Source: Spirulina sp. CCY15215
Lineage (GTDB): Bacteria; Cyanobacteriota; Cyanobacteriia; Cyanobacteriales; Spirulinaceae
Direction: 5' to 3'
Assembly: GCF_016888125.1 (NCBI RefSeq)
Contig: NZ_JACSWA010000463.1
Coordinates: 1-50,987, forward strand
Length of the DNA: 50,987 nucleotides
Shown here: piece by piece, positions 35,050-44,111 of the stretch
How the letters are laid out: each line of letters starts with the position of its first letter
Numbering within the stretch: position 1 is the stretch's first letter
The notes under the pieces: generated by a model
Told to the model about the DNA's origin: nothing
The model's database searches: none
Seen by the model: the letters and a program-made list of their open reading frames with translations, nothing else
Translations under genes and position numbers: made by a program

Positions 35050-35541
35050 GGTTCGATATATCGTGTTAGCAGGGATTGACAAGATGAGCTTGGGTTTTTG
35101 GATTTACATCGTTGAGTTATCCCTCTGCTGGGTTTTATTCATTTTGTTTGATCTCCTATTACGTTGAAAATTGAGGATGTGTTTCATCTCTACACCCCTC
35201 TCGTTGAGGACAAGGTGTTTTTATGCAGGAAGCAAAATTTTTGGGTGTAAATACCGCGATCGCTCAATGGGATAGCTCCTTAAATCCCAATCACAATAAG
35301 GCATTGAGGTTGCTTGGAGAACTGCGAAATCCATATTGTAAACTTTTGTCAAGAAATCTTTGCTTCTTTCTCACTGGTTATTTCTGAGCGCGGATCTCCG
35401 TATTTTTCTTTCTTGTCAATTAAGTTTCGTTAAAAATTGGAGAGATAGGCGCAAAAAAATGTTCAAAATATGAACGTAGCAATGTTTTTGCTAGTCGAAT
35501 CCGCGCGATCGCATCCCATCCCATACATCTTTTACTGGCTC
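35050..35541. other. Intergenic region between the sigma-like and CBS genes
   Basis: A divergent promoter region of about 490 bases. It holds one HIP1 octamer and a possible 54-codon frame (35223-35387) that lacks a good ribosome-binding site and any recognised motif, so I do not call it a gene. No clear operator was seen. Confidence 0.5.
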
Positions 35542-36003
35542 ATGTCACAAACCGTTACTGATTTTATGACTTCCAACCCCATTACGGTGACTCCAACAAC
35601 ACCGTTGAAAGATGCCTTGCAAATTCTCGTGCGAGAAAAGATTAGTGGATTACCAGTAGTAGATGAAGCGGGAAAATTAATAGGGGTAATTTCTGACTCA
35701 GATTTAATGTGGCAGGAAACAGGAGCAGAAACTCCTCCCTATATTATGTTCCTTGATGGATTAATTTTTCTCAAAAATCCTGCTCGTTATGAAAAAGAGC
35801 TTCACAAAGCTCTCGGACAAACTGTAAAAGAAGTGATGAGCGATAAACCAATTTCTACTACCCGCGATCGCCCATTACGAGAAGCCGCCAAACTCATGCA
35901 CGACAAGCACGTTCGTCGCTTACCTGTTGTCGATGAGGAAAATAAAGTTATTGGTATATTAAGTCAGGGGGATATTATTAGAGCAATGGCGGCTCAGGAA
36001 TAA
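35542..36003 (+). CDS. Tandem CBS-domain protein
   Basis: Start at MSQTVTDFMTSNP (35542), the usual N-terminus of this family; a longer frame from 35470 is unsupported. Two CBS motifs are visible: residues about 8-65 (PITVTPTTPLKDALQILVRE, GLPVVDEAGKLIGVISDSDL) and about 95-150 (VMSDKPISTTRDRPLREAAK, RRLPVVDEENKVIGILSQGDI). The spacer between has a helical insertion around TPPYIMFLDG. CBS pairs bind adenosine nucleotides and regulate partner proteins; there is no other domain here, so the partner must be in trans. It is followed by the NblB-like gene after a short repeat-bearing gap. Confidence 0.88.
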   Translation: MSQTVTDFMTSNPITVTPTTPLKDALQILVREKISGLPVVDEAGKLIGVISDSDLMWQETGAETPPYIMFLDGLIFLKNPARYEKELHKALGQTVKEVMSDKPISTTRDRPLREAAKLMHDKHVRRLPVVDEENKVIGILSQGDIIRAMAAQE

Positions 36004-36033
36004 ACAAGCAACAATAAAACAATAAGTTCTTTG

Positions 36034-36066
36034 TCACTAATCACTAATCACTAATCACTAATCACT
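36034..36066. repeat. Heptanucleotide repeat TCACTAA, nearly five copies
   Basis: Four full TCACTAA units and a partial one fill the 30 bases before the NblB-like start. Short heptamer tandem repeats of this kind (STRR) are known in cyanobacteria. It probably places the gene's leader under expansion or contraction. Confidence 0.75.
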
Positions 36067-36071
36067 CAAAT

Positions 36072-36731
36072 ATGACCCCAGAATCCGTTCAAACTTTATT
36101 ACAATCCGAAGACTACGGCGATCGCATCAAGGGTTTAAATCAATTGAGACAAATGCCCCAGGATCTTGCCTTTGAGATGATTCAGCCTCTTATCGTCGAT
36201 GCTAACGTGCGGGTGCGTTATGCCGCAGTTAGCCAAATGGATAGACTCGGAGAAGTCAACCGAGACAAATCCCTCGAAATCTTGCGCGATCGCCTCTCTA
36301 ACGACAAGGAAACCGACGTACAAGCCGCAGCAGCCGACGCGATCGCAGCCCTAAAACTAACGGAAGGTTTTGAGGATTTACGAACAGCCTACCAACAATC
36401 CTCGGAATGGTTATTACAATTTAGTATTATTGCGGCTTTAGGGGAAATGGGGGATCCTCGCGGTTTTGAACTCCTGGAAGATGCCCTCGCTTCTGATAAT
36501 GGTTTGCTACAATCTACAGCAGTAGGTGCATTTGGGGAATTAGGCGATCGCCGCGCGGTGCCTTTACTTTTGCCTTTTCTCGATCATCCAGATTGGCAAC
36601 TACGTCATCGTCTCGCCCAAGCCTTAACCCATTTGGGAGGAGAAGAAGCCAAAACTGCTTTAGAATATTTGGCAAAGGATGAAGTCGAACAAGTTGCTAT
36701 AGAAGCAAAACGTAACTTAAATCCTGAATAA
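36072..36731 (+). CDS. nblB: HEAT-repeat protein, NblB-like
   Basis: A 219-residue all-helical HEAT/PBS-lyase-repeat protein, with repeat cores such as DANVRVRYAAVSQMDRLGEV, ETDVQAAAADAIAALKL, WLLQFSIIAALGEMGDPRG and WQLRHRLAQALTHLGGEEA. Length and N-terminus (MTPESVQTLLQSEDYGDRI) fit NblB, a phycobilisome-degradation protein related to bilin lyase subunits CpcE/F. NblB helps strip bilins during nitrogen or sulphur starvation. Identification as NblB rather than another HEAT protein is by pattern only. Its position 5 kb from the phycocyanin operon fits. Confidence 0.6.
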   Translation: MTPESVQTLLQSEDYGDRIKGLNQLRQMPQDLAFEMIQPLIVDANVRVRYAAVSQMDRLGEVNRDKSLEILRDRLSNDKETDVQAAAADAIAALKLTEGFEDLRTAYQQSSEWLLQFSIIAALGEMGDPRGFELLEDALASDNGLLQSTAVGAFGELGDRRAVPLLLPFLDHPDWQLRHRLAQALTHLGGEEAKTALEYLAKDEVEQVAIEAKRNLNPE

Positions 36732-36745
36732 TTGGCGATCGCCAG

Positions 36746-37888
36746 CTAAAAGAATTGAGTGAGAGTCTTTTTGAATTGTTCAAAGCCGTAGGTTTCGATC
36801 GCGCGGGATCTTAACATTTCCGGGCGATCGAGAATGGGATTGGCGGTTTTATGTTGTAAAATCTCAATTAAACTCCCAGCAATTGCCTCGCTATCTTCAG
36901 GATCGACTAAAACCCCCAATTCTCCCCCGCATAAGGCATCGATCGCCCCATCCCGATTTCCCCCCAAGACAGGCTTTCCGCAGGCTAAGGCTTCTAAATA
37001 AACAATACCAAACCCTTCCCCTTGACTGGGCATCGCAAAAACATCGCAGAGATTATAATGGGCGCAAAGTTCCTCATCGGAGACAAATCCTGTTAAAGTG
37101 ACGCAATCTTGTAAATTGAGGGATTGTATGAGATTTTCAAGGCGATCGCGATCGTCTCCTTTACCCACAAGAAGATAATGCACATTAGGAATTACCTGGC
37201 GAATAGTAGGCAATCCTTGCAAAATTTCGTCGTATCCTTTATATTTCTGACTGGAATCAAGTCGCGCTACTGTGAGAATAACGGGCTGGTCGGCAGTAAG
37301 ATGATATTTTTGTAATAAAGAAGGGGATTTAGGGGCGATCTCGAAGCGATCGGCAGCAAAAGTATTGGGAAGGAGAGAGACGCGATCGGGGTCTAAGTCT
37401 TGTTCTGCTAGGAGGCGATCGCGGGTATAATTACTTACAGCAAGAATGCGATCGGCACGTTGCAAGGCTTTTTGCAAACTCGGTTTTTTCACATCCCAAA
37501 CCTCGGTTCCGTGGGCAATAACCCAATAAGGAATACCTAAAAAACGCTTGATTTGATCCGCTAAAATGGCAAAATTAGCATGAGAAGCAATAATTAAATC
37601 GGGACGCTGATGCAAACAATATTTGGCCAATTGTGCCGCAAAATTAAAGGTGCGAAATTTGAGGGGCACCGTCCCAGAAAAATGAAAGCGGGTATTATCT
37701 AAATAGGGAATATGGGGCAGCGATCGCGTATCGTGTTTGAGAAAAACATCATACTCTTTTTGGGGATATAATTCCTGCAAGGCTTGCAGTAGAAAAGCTG
37801 AATAAACTTGAATTCCCCCCTTAAACTCAAAGATATTGGGAAACCACAAATGAATAATCTGCACGTCGGTAGGAGTTTGGACTAACAT
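36746..37888 (-). CDS. Family 4 glycosyltransferase
   Basis: A GT-B fold glycosyltransferase of 380 residues. The start at 37888 gives MLVQTPTDVQIIHLWFPN; an upstream TTG would add 16 residues. The N-terminal domain has FKGGIQVYSAFLLQAL, and the C-terminal donor-binding domain has VARLDSSQKYKGYDEILQGL, LVGKGDDRDRLENL, LTGFVSDEELCAHYN and the EX7E motif in EGFGIVYLEALACGKPV. These features put it in GT4, which transfers sugars onto lipids or polysaccharides. The acceptor is not known. It is in a minus-strand run downstream of the histidine kinase, with a 51-base gap. Confidence 0.88.
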   Translation of the reverse strand: MLVQTPTDVQIIHLWFPNIFEFKGGIQVYSAFLLQALQELYPQKEYDVFLKHDTRSLPHIPYLDNTRFHFSGTVPLKFRTFNFAAQLAKYCLHQRPDLIIASHANFAILADQIKRFLGIPYWVIAHGTEVWDVKKPSLQKALQRADRILAVSNYTRDRLLAEQDLDPDRVSLLPNTFAADRFEIAPKSPSLLQKYHLTADQPVILTVARLDSSQKYKGYDEILQGLPTIRQVIPNVHYLLVGKGDDRDRLENLIQSLNLQDCVTLTGFVSDEELCAHYNLCDVFAMPSQGEGFGIVYLEALACGKPVLGGNRDGAIDALCGGELGVLVDPEDSEAIAGSLIEILQHKTANPILDRPEMLRSRAIETYGFEQFKKTLTQFF

Positions 37889-37939
37889 GGGCAAAATGAA
37901 TGAGAATAGCGATCGCTGTGCATTATGGTAAAGCAAACT

Positions 37940-39274
37940 TTAAGAGATCGCCACAAAACAAGGCAATTCAAGGGAAAAAGTTGTTCCTTGTCCCAATTGA
38001 CTTTCTAAATCAATCTTACCTTTCATTAATTCAACTAATGATTTGGTAATAGCTAACCCTAATCCTGTCCCTGAATATTTGCGCGTTGTGGTTTGATCTC
38101 CTTGATAAAACTCTTCAAAAATTCGTTCTTGTCGATCCTTAGCAATACCAATTCCCGTATCCCTAACAATAATATTGAGGCGATCGCCGGGTAAAGACTC
38201 CAATTGAACTGTGATATTGCCGATCTCGGTAAATTTAATCGCATTAGAAAGTAAATTTACCAGAATTTGGCGCAGGCGATCGCGATCGCCCATAATATTC
38301 TTCTCCTTAAAATAGTAGTGACAATCAAAACACAATTCTAAATTCTTTTCATCCGCAAGAGGCAGCAAACTTTCCAAAGTTGTACTAATCAAGTGCATAA
38401 GATTAAAAGATTCCGATTTTAACTCGATTTTCTGGGCATCAATTTTAGAGAGATCGAGAATATCATTAATTAATTCTAATAAATTTTTGCCATTATTATG
38501 AATGCGTTCGATCATCTGCACTTGATGGAGAGAAAGAGAACCAGAACGCTGACGTAATAAAACTTGCGAAAAACCGATTATAGCATTCATCGGCGTGCGA
38601 AGTTCGTGGGACATAGTAGCCAGAAATTGCGATTTCATTTTCGCTGCTTCAATTAATTGCAAGTTTTGCTGATGAATTTGTTGGCGCTGAGTCGCTAATT
38701 TGCTATTCTGTCGTGCTAAAATTTGATTCTGTCGTTCTAAACGTTCTTCCCGTTCTTCTAAAGTTTGAATAAGTTGGGCATTATCAATCGCAATAGCAGC
38801 TTGTTCCCCAACAGCAAGTAATAAAATACCATCTCCTCGGCTAAAGGCTTCGATATCCTGCCAGTTTCCCACCCCCAACACCCCCAAACATCCCGATCGC
38901 GCTGACTGAATGGGAACAGCGTAAAGGGCTACGGGGAAGGGTTCTAAGGGATGAGATAGGGTTTGCATGAGGTTGGCTTCTCCCGTGGTAAACACTTGAT
39001 GCAGCCATCCTCCCAGGTCAAAAGCGCGATCGAGGGGCAAGCGATCGGCCTTTTCTCCAGCAGTGACGGTGAGAGTGGTTTGGCCTTCTTGGCAGTCGTA
39101 GAGGGCAATAAAACAAAATTGCGCCCCGGCGATCGCCTCCAATACCGATCGCGCCATCACTTTTAATAGATCCGGCAAGTCCGTTAACCGTTGATTGAGA
39201 AGATTTGTGAGTTTATGAAGTGTCGTTAACTGTTGTTCTCGTTCGACTAATCCTCCATTTGTTTGATTTGACAT
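37940..39274 (-). CDS. GAF-domain histidine kinase
   Basis: A 444-residue sensor kinase. Residues about 20-170 form a GAF domain; it carries Cys54 and Cys61 but no classical bilin-lyase cysteine motif, so bilin binding is unlikely. A coiled coil (about 170-215, rich in Gln/Glu) leads to the HisKA domain with the phospho-acceptor His223 in MSHELRTPMN. The ATPase domain shows the N box (LVNLLSNAIKF), G1 (VRDTGIGI), F box and G2 (SGTGLGLAI). No response-regulator gene is adjacent. The signal is unknown. It is on the same strand as the Rieske-pcyA-cpc block, 25 bases downstream. Confidence 0.9.
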   Translation of the reverse strand: MSNQTNGGLVEREQQLTTLHKLTNLLNQRLTDLPDLLKVMARSVLEAIAGAQFCFIALYDCQEGQTTLTVTAGEKADRLPLDRAFDLGGWLHQVFTTGEANLMQTLSHPLEPFPVALYAVPIQSARSGCLGVLGVGNWQDIEAFSRGDGILLLAVGEQAAIAIDNAQLIQTLEEREERLERQNQILARQNSKLATQRQQIHQQNLQLIEAAKMKSQFLATMSHELRTPMNAIIGFSQVLLRQRSGSLSLHQVQMIERIHNNGKNLLELINDILDLSKIDAQKIELKSESFNLMHLISTTLESLLPLADEKNLELCFDCHYYFKEKNIMGDRDRLRQILVNLLSNAIKFTEIGNITVQLESLPGDRLNIIVRDTGIGIAKDRQERIFEEFYQGDQTTTRKYSGTGLGLAITKSLVELMKGKIDLESQLGQGTTFSLELPCFVAIS

Positions 39275-39299
39275 CTTCTTTTAAACTCAATATTGAAGG

Positions 39300-40370
39300 T
39301 TATTTTTCCCATTGATGTTGTTGAAGAATTAAGCGTTGAACGCTAATTGTTGTGGGATTTAATTCGTAAGAACGACGGGAGGGAGTCTCTAAAAAGGCTT
39401 GTTGTTCTTGGGCAATCATGGCTATATCTTGTCGTACTAAACCATCTAAGAGTTTTTGTGCCGAACCAAACAAGCTATTTTTCAGAAATCTACGGAATTT
39501 AACTGGTAATTTATGCAGTCGCCAAAAAGCATTTAAAGAAGTAAAATGAATCAAATAAGCGCGAGTTTGCGTTTCATTAATAGGACAAAAAAGACAGTAA
39601 ATTTTAAAATCCTGCCCCAAGGTAGACACCCAATGAGGATAAATATAACTCACGTTTAAAGGTTCGGGATGCAGCCGACGCAGGGCGGGAAAAAATAGTT
39701 GGGAAATCGACCAAATCTTATCAATGCGATAATAACTTTGCGCTTCATAAAGGGCATCAACTCTATTTTCAGATTCTTCTAAGGATTCCAGTTTTGCCGA
39801 TGCCCAGGCTTGATAATCGTCGTGTAAATGTCCGTGATACATATCCATTAAATTTTCAATTAAAAAGGAAAAATGCCCAGGACAATTAACAGTTGAAACT
39901 GTAGCAATATAATTCAAATGCGCCCATTCTGGCAGACCTAATGGCGCGATCGCCTCGGAATTTCCCTCCCCTGGAAACAACCAAATAAAACCATCAAGTT
40001 CTTTTACGGGGAAGGCGCGAATTTGACAATCAGGTAATTTTTGTTTCTCGCTTAAATATGGGACGCGATCGCATTTCCCTTCCTGGTTAAATTGCCAACC
40101 GTGATAGGCACATTCAAGGCGATCGCCGAGTATTTTCCCGGCACTTAAGCGAACTTGGCGATGAGGGCAGCGATCTTCTAAAGCAACAACGGTGCCTTTT
40201 GTGTCGCGATACAGCACGATCGCCTGTTTCCAGAGGATTACAGAAAGAGGAGTATCCCTCACTTCTGTACTAAGAGCGACAACATACCAGCGATCGGGAT
40301 TGATGCCACAAGTCCGAATAGAGGCAGGAGTGAGGGGAGAAATACGAGAATTTGCTTGCTGTAACTGCAT
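39300..40370 (-). CDS. Rieske [2Fe-2S] oxygenase
   Basis: A ring-hydroxylating-type oxygenase with an N-terminal Rieske cluster: Cys68 and His70 in DRCPHRQVRL, Cys87 and His90 in ECAYHGWQF. The catalytic domain has ENLMDMYHGHLHDDY, the mononuclear iron facial triad with two His and an upstream Asp. The start is the ATG at 40370, since the longer frame starts with TTG. It may act on an aromatic, carotenoid or tetrapyrrole substrate; the sequence alone does not settle this. It follows pcyA after 33 bases on the same strand, so a link to bilin or chlorophyll metabolism is worth considering. Confidence 0.88.
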   Translation of the reverse strand: MQLQQANSRISPLTPASIRTCGINPDRWYVVALSTEVRDTPLSVILWKQAIVLYRDTKGTVVALEDRCPHRQVRLSAGKILGDRLECAYHGWQFNQEGKCDRVPYLSEKQKLPDCQIRAFPVKELDGFIWLFPGEGNSEAIAPLGLPEWAHLNYIATVSTVNCPGHFSFLIENLMDMYHGHLHDDYQAWASAKLESLEESENRVDALYEAQSYYRIDKIWSISQLFFPALRRLHPEPLNVSYIYPHWVSTLGQDFKIYCLFCPINETQTRAYLIHFTSLNAFWRLHKLPVKFRRFLKNSLFGSAQKLLDGLVRQDIAMIAQEQQAFLETPSRRSYELNPTTISVQRLILQQHQWEK

Positions 40371-40403
40371 TTTCAAATCAGAACACCAGCCTAGATTCTA
40401 ACA

Positions 40404-41150
40404 TCAAGCACTTTGAGGAGCATCAAAAAGCATCGTATTCATGTAACGATCTGCCCAAGATTCCCCAAAAGAATTTTCTAATATGCGCCGCGTTTTGTCA
40501 TTTTGGCGCTGCTGACTGCAATAATAATTTTGTCCTGCAAGAATTTCGGCGATCGCCTCCGAGTCTTCTAAAGGAACACTTTCCTGGGCAATTTGACAGT
40601 GTAGGCATAAAAAGCGATCTACTCGTTCTAAAAATGCTTTCTCTTCCTCTTCACCAATGGGACGCACAAATAGACAAAACTGAGAAAAAATATGCCCCCA
40701 TTCTGGCAAATCCCGAGGTTGAGAAAACGTTACATTTGGTAAACTACTCAAACCCTGACGATAAATATCCGGTAAAATGCGATCGCGACTCACCGGAGAC
40801 AGATCCGCGATCGCCGCACTCACTCCCTTCTCACTCCCCACAATATCCGTCCCAAATAAGGGCAAAGCATAATTCACCCGAGGAAACATAACGCAATGCA
40901 AAATATCAAGGCGATCGCCCACCCTTGCCAACTCTAAATGTAACTTGCGAAACTGGGGTGCTTGATAACAATGATTTTCAATAACGAGTTTTTCACCTTC
41001 CAAACCCCCCTCCACATAACCCAAATCCTCGGGAATGGCATAAGGAGATAAATCAAAATATTCTCGCCACCGAGACTCAATGCAATCTGCAAGTTTGCGA
41101 ACGAGAATATATTGGCGTTCTCTTAAGGAAGTATTCAAAGTTTGTATCAT
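40404..41150 (-). CDS. pcyA: Phycocyanobilin:ferredoxin oxidoreductase PcyA
   Basis: The enzyme reduces biliverdin IXalpha in four electrons to phycocyanobilin, the chromophore of phycocyanin and allophycocyanin, using ferredoxin. Signature segments: EDLGYVEGGLEGEKLVIEN, HCYQAPQFRKLHLELA and DRLDILHCVMFP. Catalytic residues correspond to Glu73, His85 and Asp102 here (Glu76, His88 and Asp105 in Synechocystis numbering). The end NDKTRRILENSFGESWADR is also conserved. At 248 residues it is full length. It lies downstream of cpcD, beyond a hairpin, so bilin synthesis is tied to the apoprotein genes it supplies. Confidence 0.95.
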   Translation of the reverse strand: MIQTLNTSLRERQYILVRKLADCIESRWREYFDLSPYAIPEDLGYVEGGLEGEKLVIENHCYQAPQFRKLHLELARVGDRLDILHCVMFPRVNYALPLFGTDIVGSEKGVSAAIADLSPVSRDRILPDIYRQGLSSLPNVTFSQPRDLPEWGHIFSQFCLFVRPIGEEEEKAFLERVDRFLCLHCQIAQESVPLEDSEAIAEILAGQNYYCSQQRQNDKTRRILENSFGESWADRYMNTMLFDAPQSA

Positions 41151-41182
41151 TTATAAAAGTAATATAAGTAACCGATAATTGA

Positions 41183-41238
41183 TAAGAGATGCTGCCAATC
41201 CCCAGAACCGCTTGCTCTCGGTATGACAACATCTCTTA
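41183..41238 (-). terminator. Stem-loop after cpcD
   Basis: TAAGAGATG (41183-41191) pairs with CATCTCTTA (41230-41238), with a loop that can form its own short stem (ACCG/CGGT). It sits between cpcD and pcyA. There is no long U run after the stem, so it may be a partial terminator or an RNA-processing site that lowers pcyA expression relative to cpc. Confidence 0.5.
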
Positions 41239-41247
41239 AAATGAAAC

Positions 41248-41481
41248 TCAGGCTTCGAGGGGACGAATGCCGACAATTTGACCGCCCATGCGCGTGATGC
41301 GTCGCATCTCTTCATTCATGCGCTGATAGGGAACCGAGATGAAAACACTATCGCTCGTGCGGAACGGATAAGCGTTATTATCGGTTAGATCGTTTTGCTG
41401 CATTCCCCTGACCTCGTAGACAAAGGTACGGGCTGCTGCTGGCGAACTAGATGTGCCAAAAGCTCCAGATTTACCCAACAT
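41248..41481 (-). CDS. cpcD: Phycobilisome rod-capping linker CpcD
   Basis: Small linker that caps the outer end of phycocyanin rods. The start is the ATG at 41481 (MLGKSGAFGTSSS), preceded by GGAG eight bases upstream and matching family N-termini; the longer frame adds 17 residues with no such support. The CpcD domain is clear: TFVYEVRGM, then SVFISVPYQRMNEEMRRITRMGGQIVGIRPLEA. At 77 residues it is slightly short but within the family range. It follows the second rod linker by 58 bases. Confidence 0.92.
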   Translation of the reverse strand: MLGKSGAFGTSSSPAAARTFVYEVRGMQQNDLTDNNAYPFRTSDSVFISVPYQRMNEEMRRITRMGGQIVGIRPLEA

Positions 41482-41539
41482 GGCGATCGCTCCTTTTAAT
41501 GGTTCAAGAACAGGAATCTCAAACAAAGCCAAGCTGCAC

Positions 41540-42400
41540 TTATGCTAGAGTGATACTAGCAATTTTGCCGCCTTGTTTGTTGATTCTTTGCAGGGTGCTA
41601 GATAGCTCCTCGTAAGGTACGAGGAAGGCTCGGCTAGAACGACGAACGCGAGGATAGCGTGGGGTAATTAAACCCGAAACTTCCACTCGATAGATCCGCC
41701 CTGCTTTGCTAGGAGTTCTGAAGGCTTGATTGGTGGGAACGTTTTTCTCGGAGGCACGATAAGCCCAGCCTTCATTGCTGCCGGAAGAACCGACAACAGC
41801 AGAAACACTATTGCGAGCTAAATCTTGTGCTAGACGAGAATCACTACCGGCAAGTTGAGAGCGATCGCTATTGGCATAGCCCCGATACAACTGGAACATC
41901 CTGGTGAAACCGACGGTTTTTTGTCCTCGTTGGGTACTAAAACCCCGATAATAAGGAACAATAGACTCGCCGAAACTTTCGTCGTATTCTGGGGAATCGA
42001 TGTAAGAATCGATATCTGCGTCAAAGCCTTCGTTTTCGTAGAGGTCGAGATGATAAATCACCTCGGACTCATCGTAGGGGGCACGTCCCAGTAAGTGCTT
42101 GTAGTTCAACTCAATGGTGCGAGTTTGGAAACTACCATACAAGAATTTATTCTTGTACAATTCTGACTTGGCAACGGCGCGAACAAATTCCCGCACGCTG
42201 AGAGAACCGTTACTCACTAAGGATTCTAATCCTGTGAGACGCTCGGAACTCATAATATAATCATTGCCCAGTACCTGACGGTAAACTGCTCGAATAACAG
42301 CTTGAGCATCGTCTTGCGACCAATTGGGACGCAGTTCGACGGGTTGGCTGTCGCTATAAGCAGTCGTACCGAGGCGCGAGGCTGCTGTTGTAATCGCCAC
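41540..42400 (-). CDS. cpcC: Phycocyanin-associated rod linker CpcC (second copy)
   Basis: A 286-residue rod linker. The N-terminal PBS-linker domain has [46 protein letters not shown] and [16 protein letters not shown]; the C-terminal CpcD-like domain has [10 protein letters not shown] and [18 protein letters not shown]. Such linkers fix phycocyanin hexamers in the rods and tune energy flow. It is the downstream of two tandem copies, separated from the other by 108 bases, and has a longer spacer between its two domains. Which copy is proximal in the rod cannot be told from sequence. Confidence 0.93.
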   Translation of the reverse strand: MAITTAASRLGTTAYSDSQPVELRPNWSQDDAQAVIRAVYRQVLGNDYIMSSERLTGLESLVSNGSLSVREFVRAVAKSELYKNKFLYGSFQTRTIELNYKHLLGRAPYDESEVIYHLDLYENEGFDADIDSYIDSPEYDESFGESIVPYYRGFSTQRGQKTVGFTRMFQLYRGYANSDRSQLAGSDSRLAQDLARNSVSAVVGSSGSNEGWAYRASEKNVPTNQAFRTPSKAGRIYRVEVSGLITPRYPRVRRSSRAFLVPYEELSSTLQRINKQGGKIASITLA

Positions 42401-42508
42401 TAAATTTTTCTCCTTTTAAAAAGATTCGCCTAAAACTTGCGAATTTAAAATTGGGAATTTAACTCGGTCAAGAGTGCGAGATTTTCTCAATCCCAAAATT
42501 GCCCGTAA

Positions 42509-43315
42509 TTAAGCGCGAGTCAAACTCATGACCCGATAGCCGCGCTTGTTTAATGTTTGCAGAGTGGAGGATAATTGGTCGTAAGCGACGACATATTCAT
42601 CCATACTCAAGCGAATTTGCGGAGTAAAGGCGGCGGCGGCTTTGCTGACGCGAATGCGATATACGTCACCGCGATCGGCGGAAGTCGTTCCCGTGAGGGA
42701 CGCGCCTTGGATTGGCGTTGCTGTATTGCGAGCTAATTCATAGGTTAAATGAGGACGACCCCCATCACCTTGAGCGCGATCGCAGTTGGCGTAACCTTTA
42801 TAAAGTTGAAACATCCGGGTAAACCCGACGGTTTTCTGCCCGGTTTGGGTATCGAAACCTCGATAGTAGGGAACGATAAAATCACCAAAACTCTGCACGT
42901 ATTCCGTCGAATCGATATAAGAATCGATATCGGCTTCAAATCCTTCTGCTTGATAGCGATCGAGGTGTTCGATGATTTCGGACTCGTCGTAAGGGGCGCG
43001 ACCGAGAAGGTGTTTGAAGTTTAACTCGATGGTGCGAGGGTGATAATTGGGATAAAGGAATTTTTTCTTGTAGGTCTCGGACTTAGCTACGGCTCTCACA
43101 AAATCACGCACGGTGATAGCGCGATCGCATAGTAAGGATTCTGCACTGGTAATGCGTTCGGACGACATAATATGATCGTTACCGAAAACCTGCCGATAAA
43201 CCGCTCGAATTGCAACCTTGGCATCCTCTTGATTCCAATTGGGGCGCAGTTCGACGGGATCGCTATTGCTAAATGCAGAAGTTCCGAGGCTAGATGCTGC
43301 TGTGGTAATTGCCAC
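42509..43315 (-). CDS. cpcC: Phycocyanin-associated rod linker CpcC (first copy)
   Basis: A 268-residue rod linker closely similar to the following copy over the first 200 residues ([56 protein letters not shown]). It differs most in the linker and C-terminal domain ([31 protein letters not shown]). The pair came from duplication and probably occupies different rod positions, as CpcC1/CpcC2 do in Synechocystis. It lies 167 bases after cpcA, beyond a long stem-loop. Confidence 0.93.
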   Translation of the reverse strand: MAITTAASSLGTSAFSNSDPVELRPNWNQEDAKVAIRAVYRQVFGNDHIMSSERITSAESLLCDRAITVRDFVRAVAKSETYKKKFLYPNYHPRTIELNFKHLLGRAPYDESEIIEHLDRYQAEGFEADIDSYIDSTEYVQSFGDFIVPYYRGFDTQTGQKTVGFTRMFQLYKGYANCDRAQGDGGRPHLTYELARNTATPIQGASLTGTTSADRGDVYRIRVSKAAAAFTPQIRLSMDEYVVAYDQLSSTLQTLNKRGYRVMSLTRA

Positions 43316-43409
43316 GTTATTATTCTCCTCCTGTCGATCCAGTTTTGTTTAAGCGTTTCTTCTTGGTTTTTCCTTGTTTGGACAAGGAATGCTACGATTT
43401 GCAAAAAAT

Positions 43410-43471
43410 ATTGCTCGGAATAACAGAAAACCGTTAAAACCTTTCAACCGTCTCCTGCTTTTCCGAGCAAT
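43410..43471 (-). terminator. Long stem-loop after cpcA
   Basis: An 11-base perfect stem, ATTGCTCGGAA (43410-43420) with TTCCGAGCAAT (43461-43471), starts 12 bases after the cpcA stop on the minus strand. It is a good candidate for the partial terminator or stability element that makes cpcBA message more abundant than that of the linkers. Confidence 0.65.
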
Positions 43472-43482
43472 TGGGTAATACC

Positions 43483-43971
43483 CTAGCTCAGGGCATTAAT
43501 TGCATAGTCGAGGTAAGAATTAGCTTCAACTGCAGGATCGCCGCTCAATCCATGATTGGCTTTGATATAGCTGAGGGCTTCAACATACCAGCTAGGAGAT
43601 AATTCAAAGGTGCTGTTGATTTCATCTAATCCGGCGAGGAGGTATTCATCCATCGGACCGGTACCGCCAGCAATGAGGCAGTAAGTTACCATGCGTAAGT
43701 AGTAGCCGATGTCCCGTTCGCACTTAGCTTTACCTTCGGGGGAAGAAGCGTAGTTAGCGCCCTGCATGGAGGTGGTGTAGGGGAATTTGCTGTAAACGGC
43801 ATTAGCAGCACCGGAAACCAAGCCAGATGCTTTACCACTCAGGGTTTTGGCGGCTTCCAAGCTAGGACCAGCTTGACGCAAGCGACCGAATGCAACTTGC
43901 AGTTCAGAACTGCTTAAGAAACGACCTTGAGAATCTGCACCAGCAACGGCTTCAGTCAGGGGAGTTTTCAT
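43483..43971 (-). CDS. cpcA: C-phycocyanin alpha subunit CpcA
   Basis: Light-harvesting globin-fold subunit of 162 residues carrying one phycocyanobilin on Cys84 ([19 protein letters not shown]). The N-terminus [20 protein letters not shown] and the end [12 protein letters not shown] are those of C-phycocyanin alpha. Together with CpcB it forms the alpha-beta hexamers of the rods. It follows cpcB by 140 bases in the operon. No lyase gene (cpcE/cpcF) is in the window, so attachment enzymes must be elsewhere. Confidence 0.97.
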   Translation of the reverse strand: MKTPLTEAVAGADSQGRFLSSSELQVAFGRLRQAGPSLEAAKTLSGKASGLVSGAANAVYSKFPYTTSMQGANYASSPEGKAKCERDIGYYLRMVTYCLIAGGTGPMDEYLLAGLDEINSTFELSPSWYVEALSYIKANHGLSGDPAVEANSYLDYAINALS

Positions 43972-44111
43972 GGAAAAATTAACCTCTTTAACAATGATTG
44001 GTTTGCGAAAAATTTTAAGTGATGTAACAAGTTAAAAACTTGTTTAAGTATTGTGAAATTGCTCGATTCTAAAGTTCTCTCAATTCCTCTTGATTTGAGA
44101 GAAGAATTCTT

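Noticed and set aside
35223-35387. A 54-codon frame in the sigma-CBS intergenic region
   Set aside because: No ribosome-binding site, no motif and no family resemblance; chance is likely in AT-rich DNA.
41482-41532. 17-residue extension of CpcD
   Set aside because: The ribosome-binding site GGAG precedes the internal ATG, and the family starts there.
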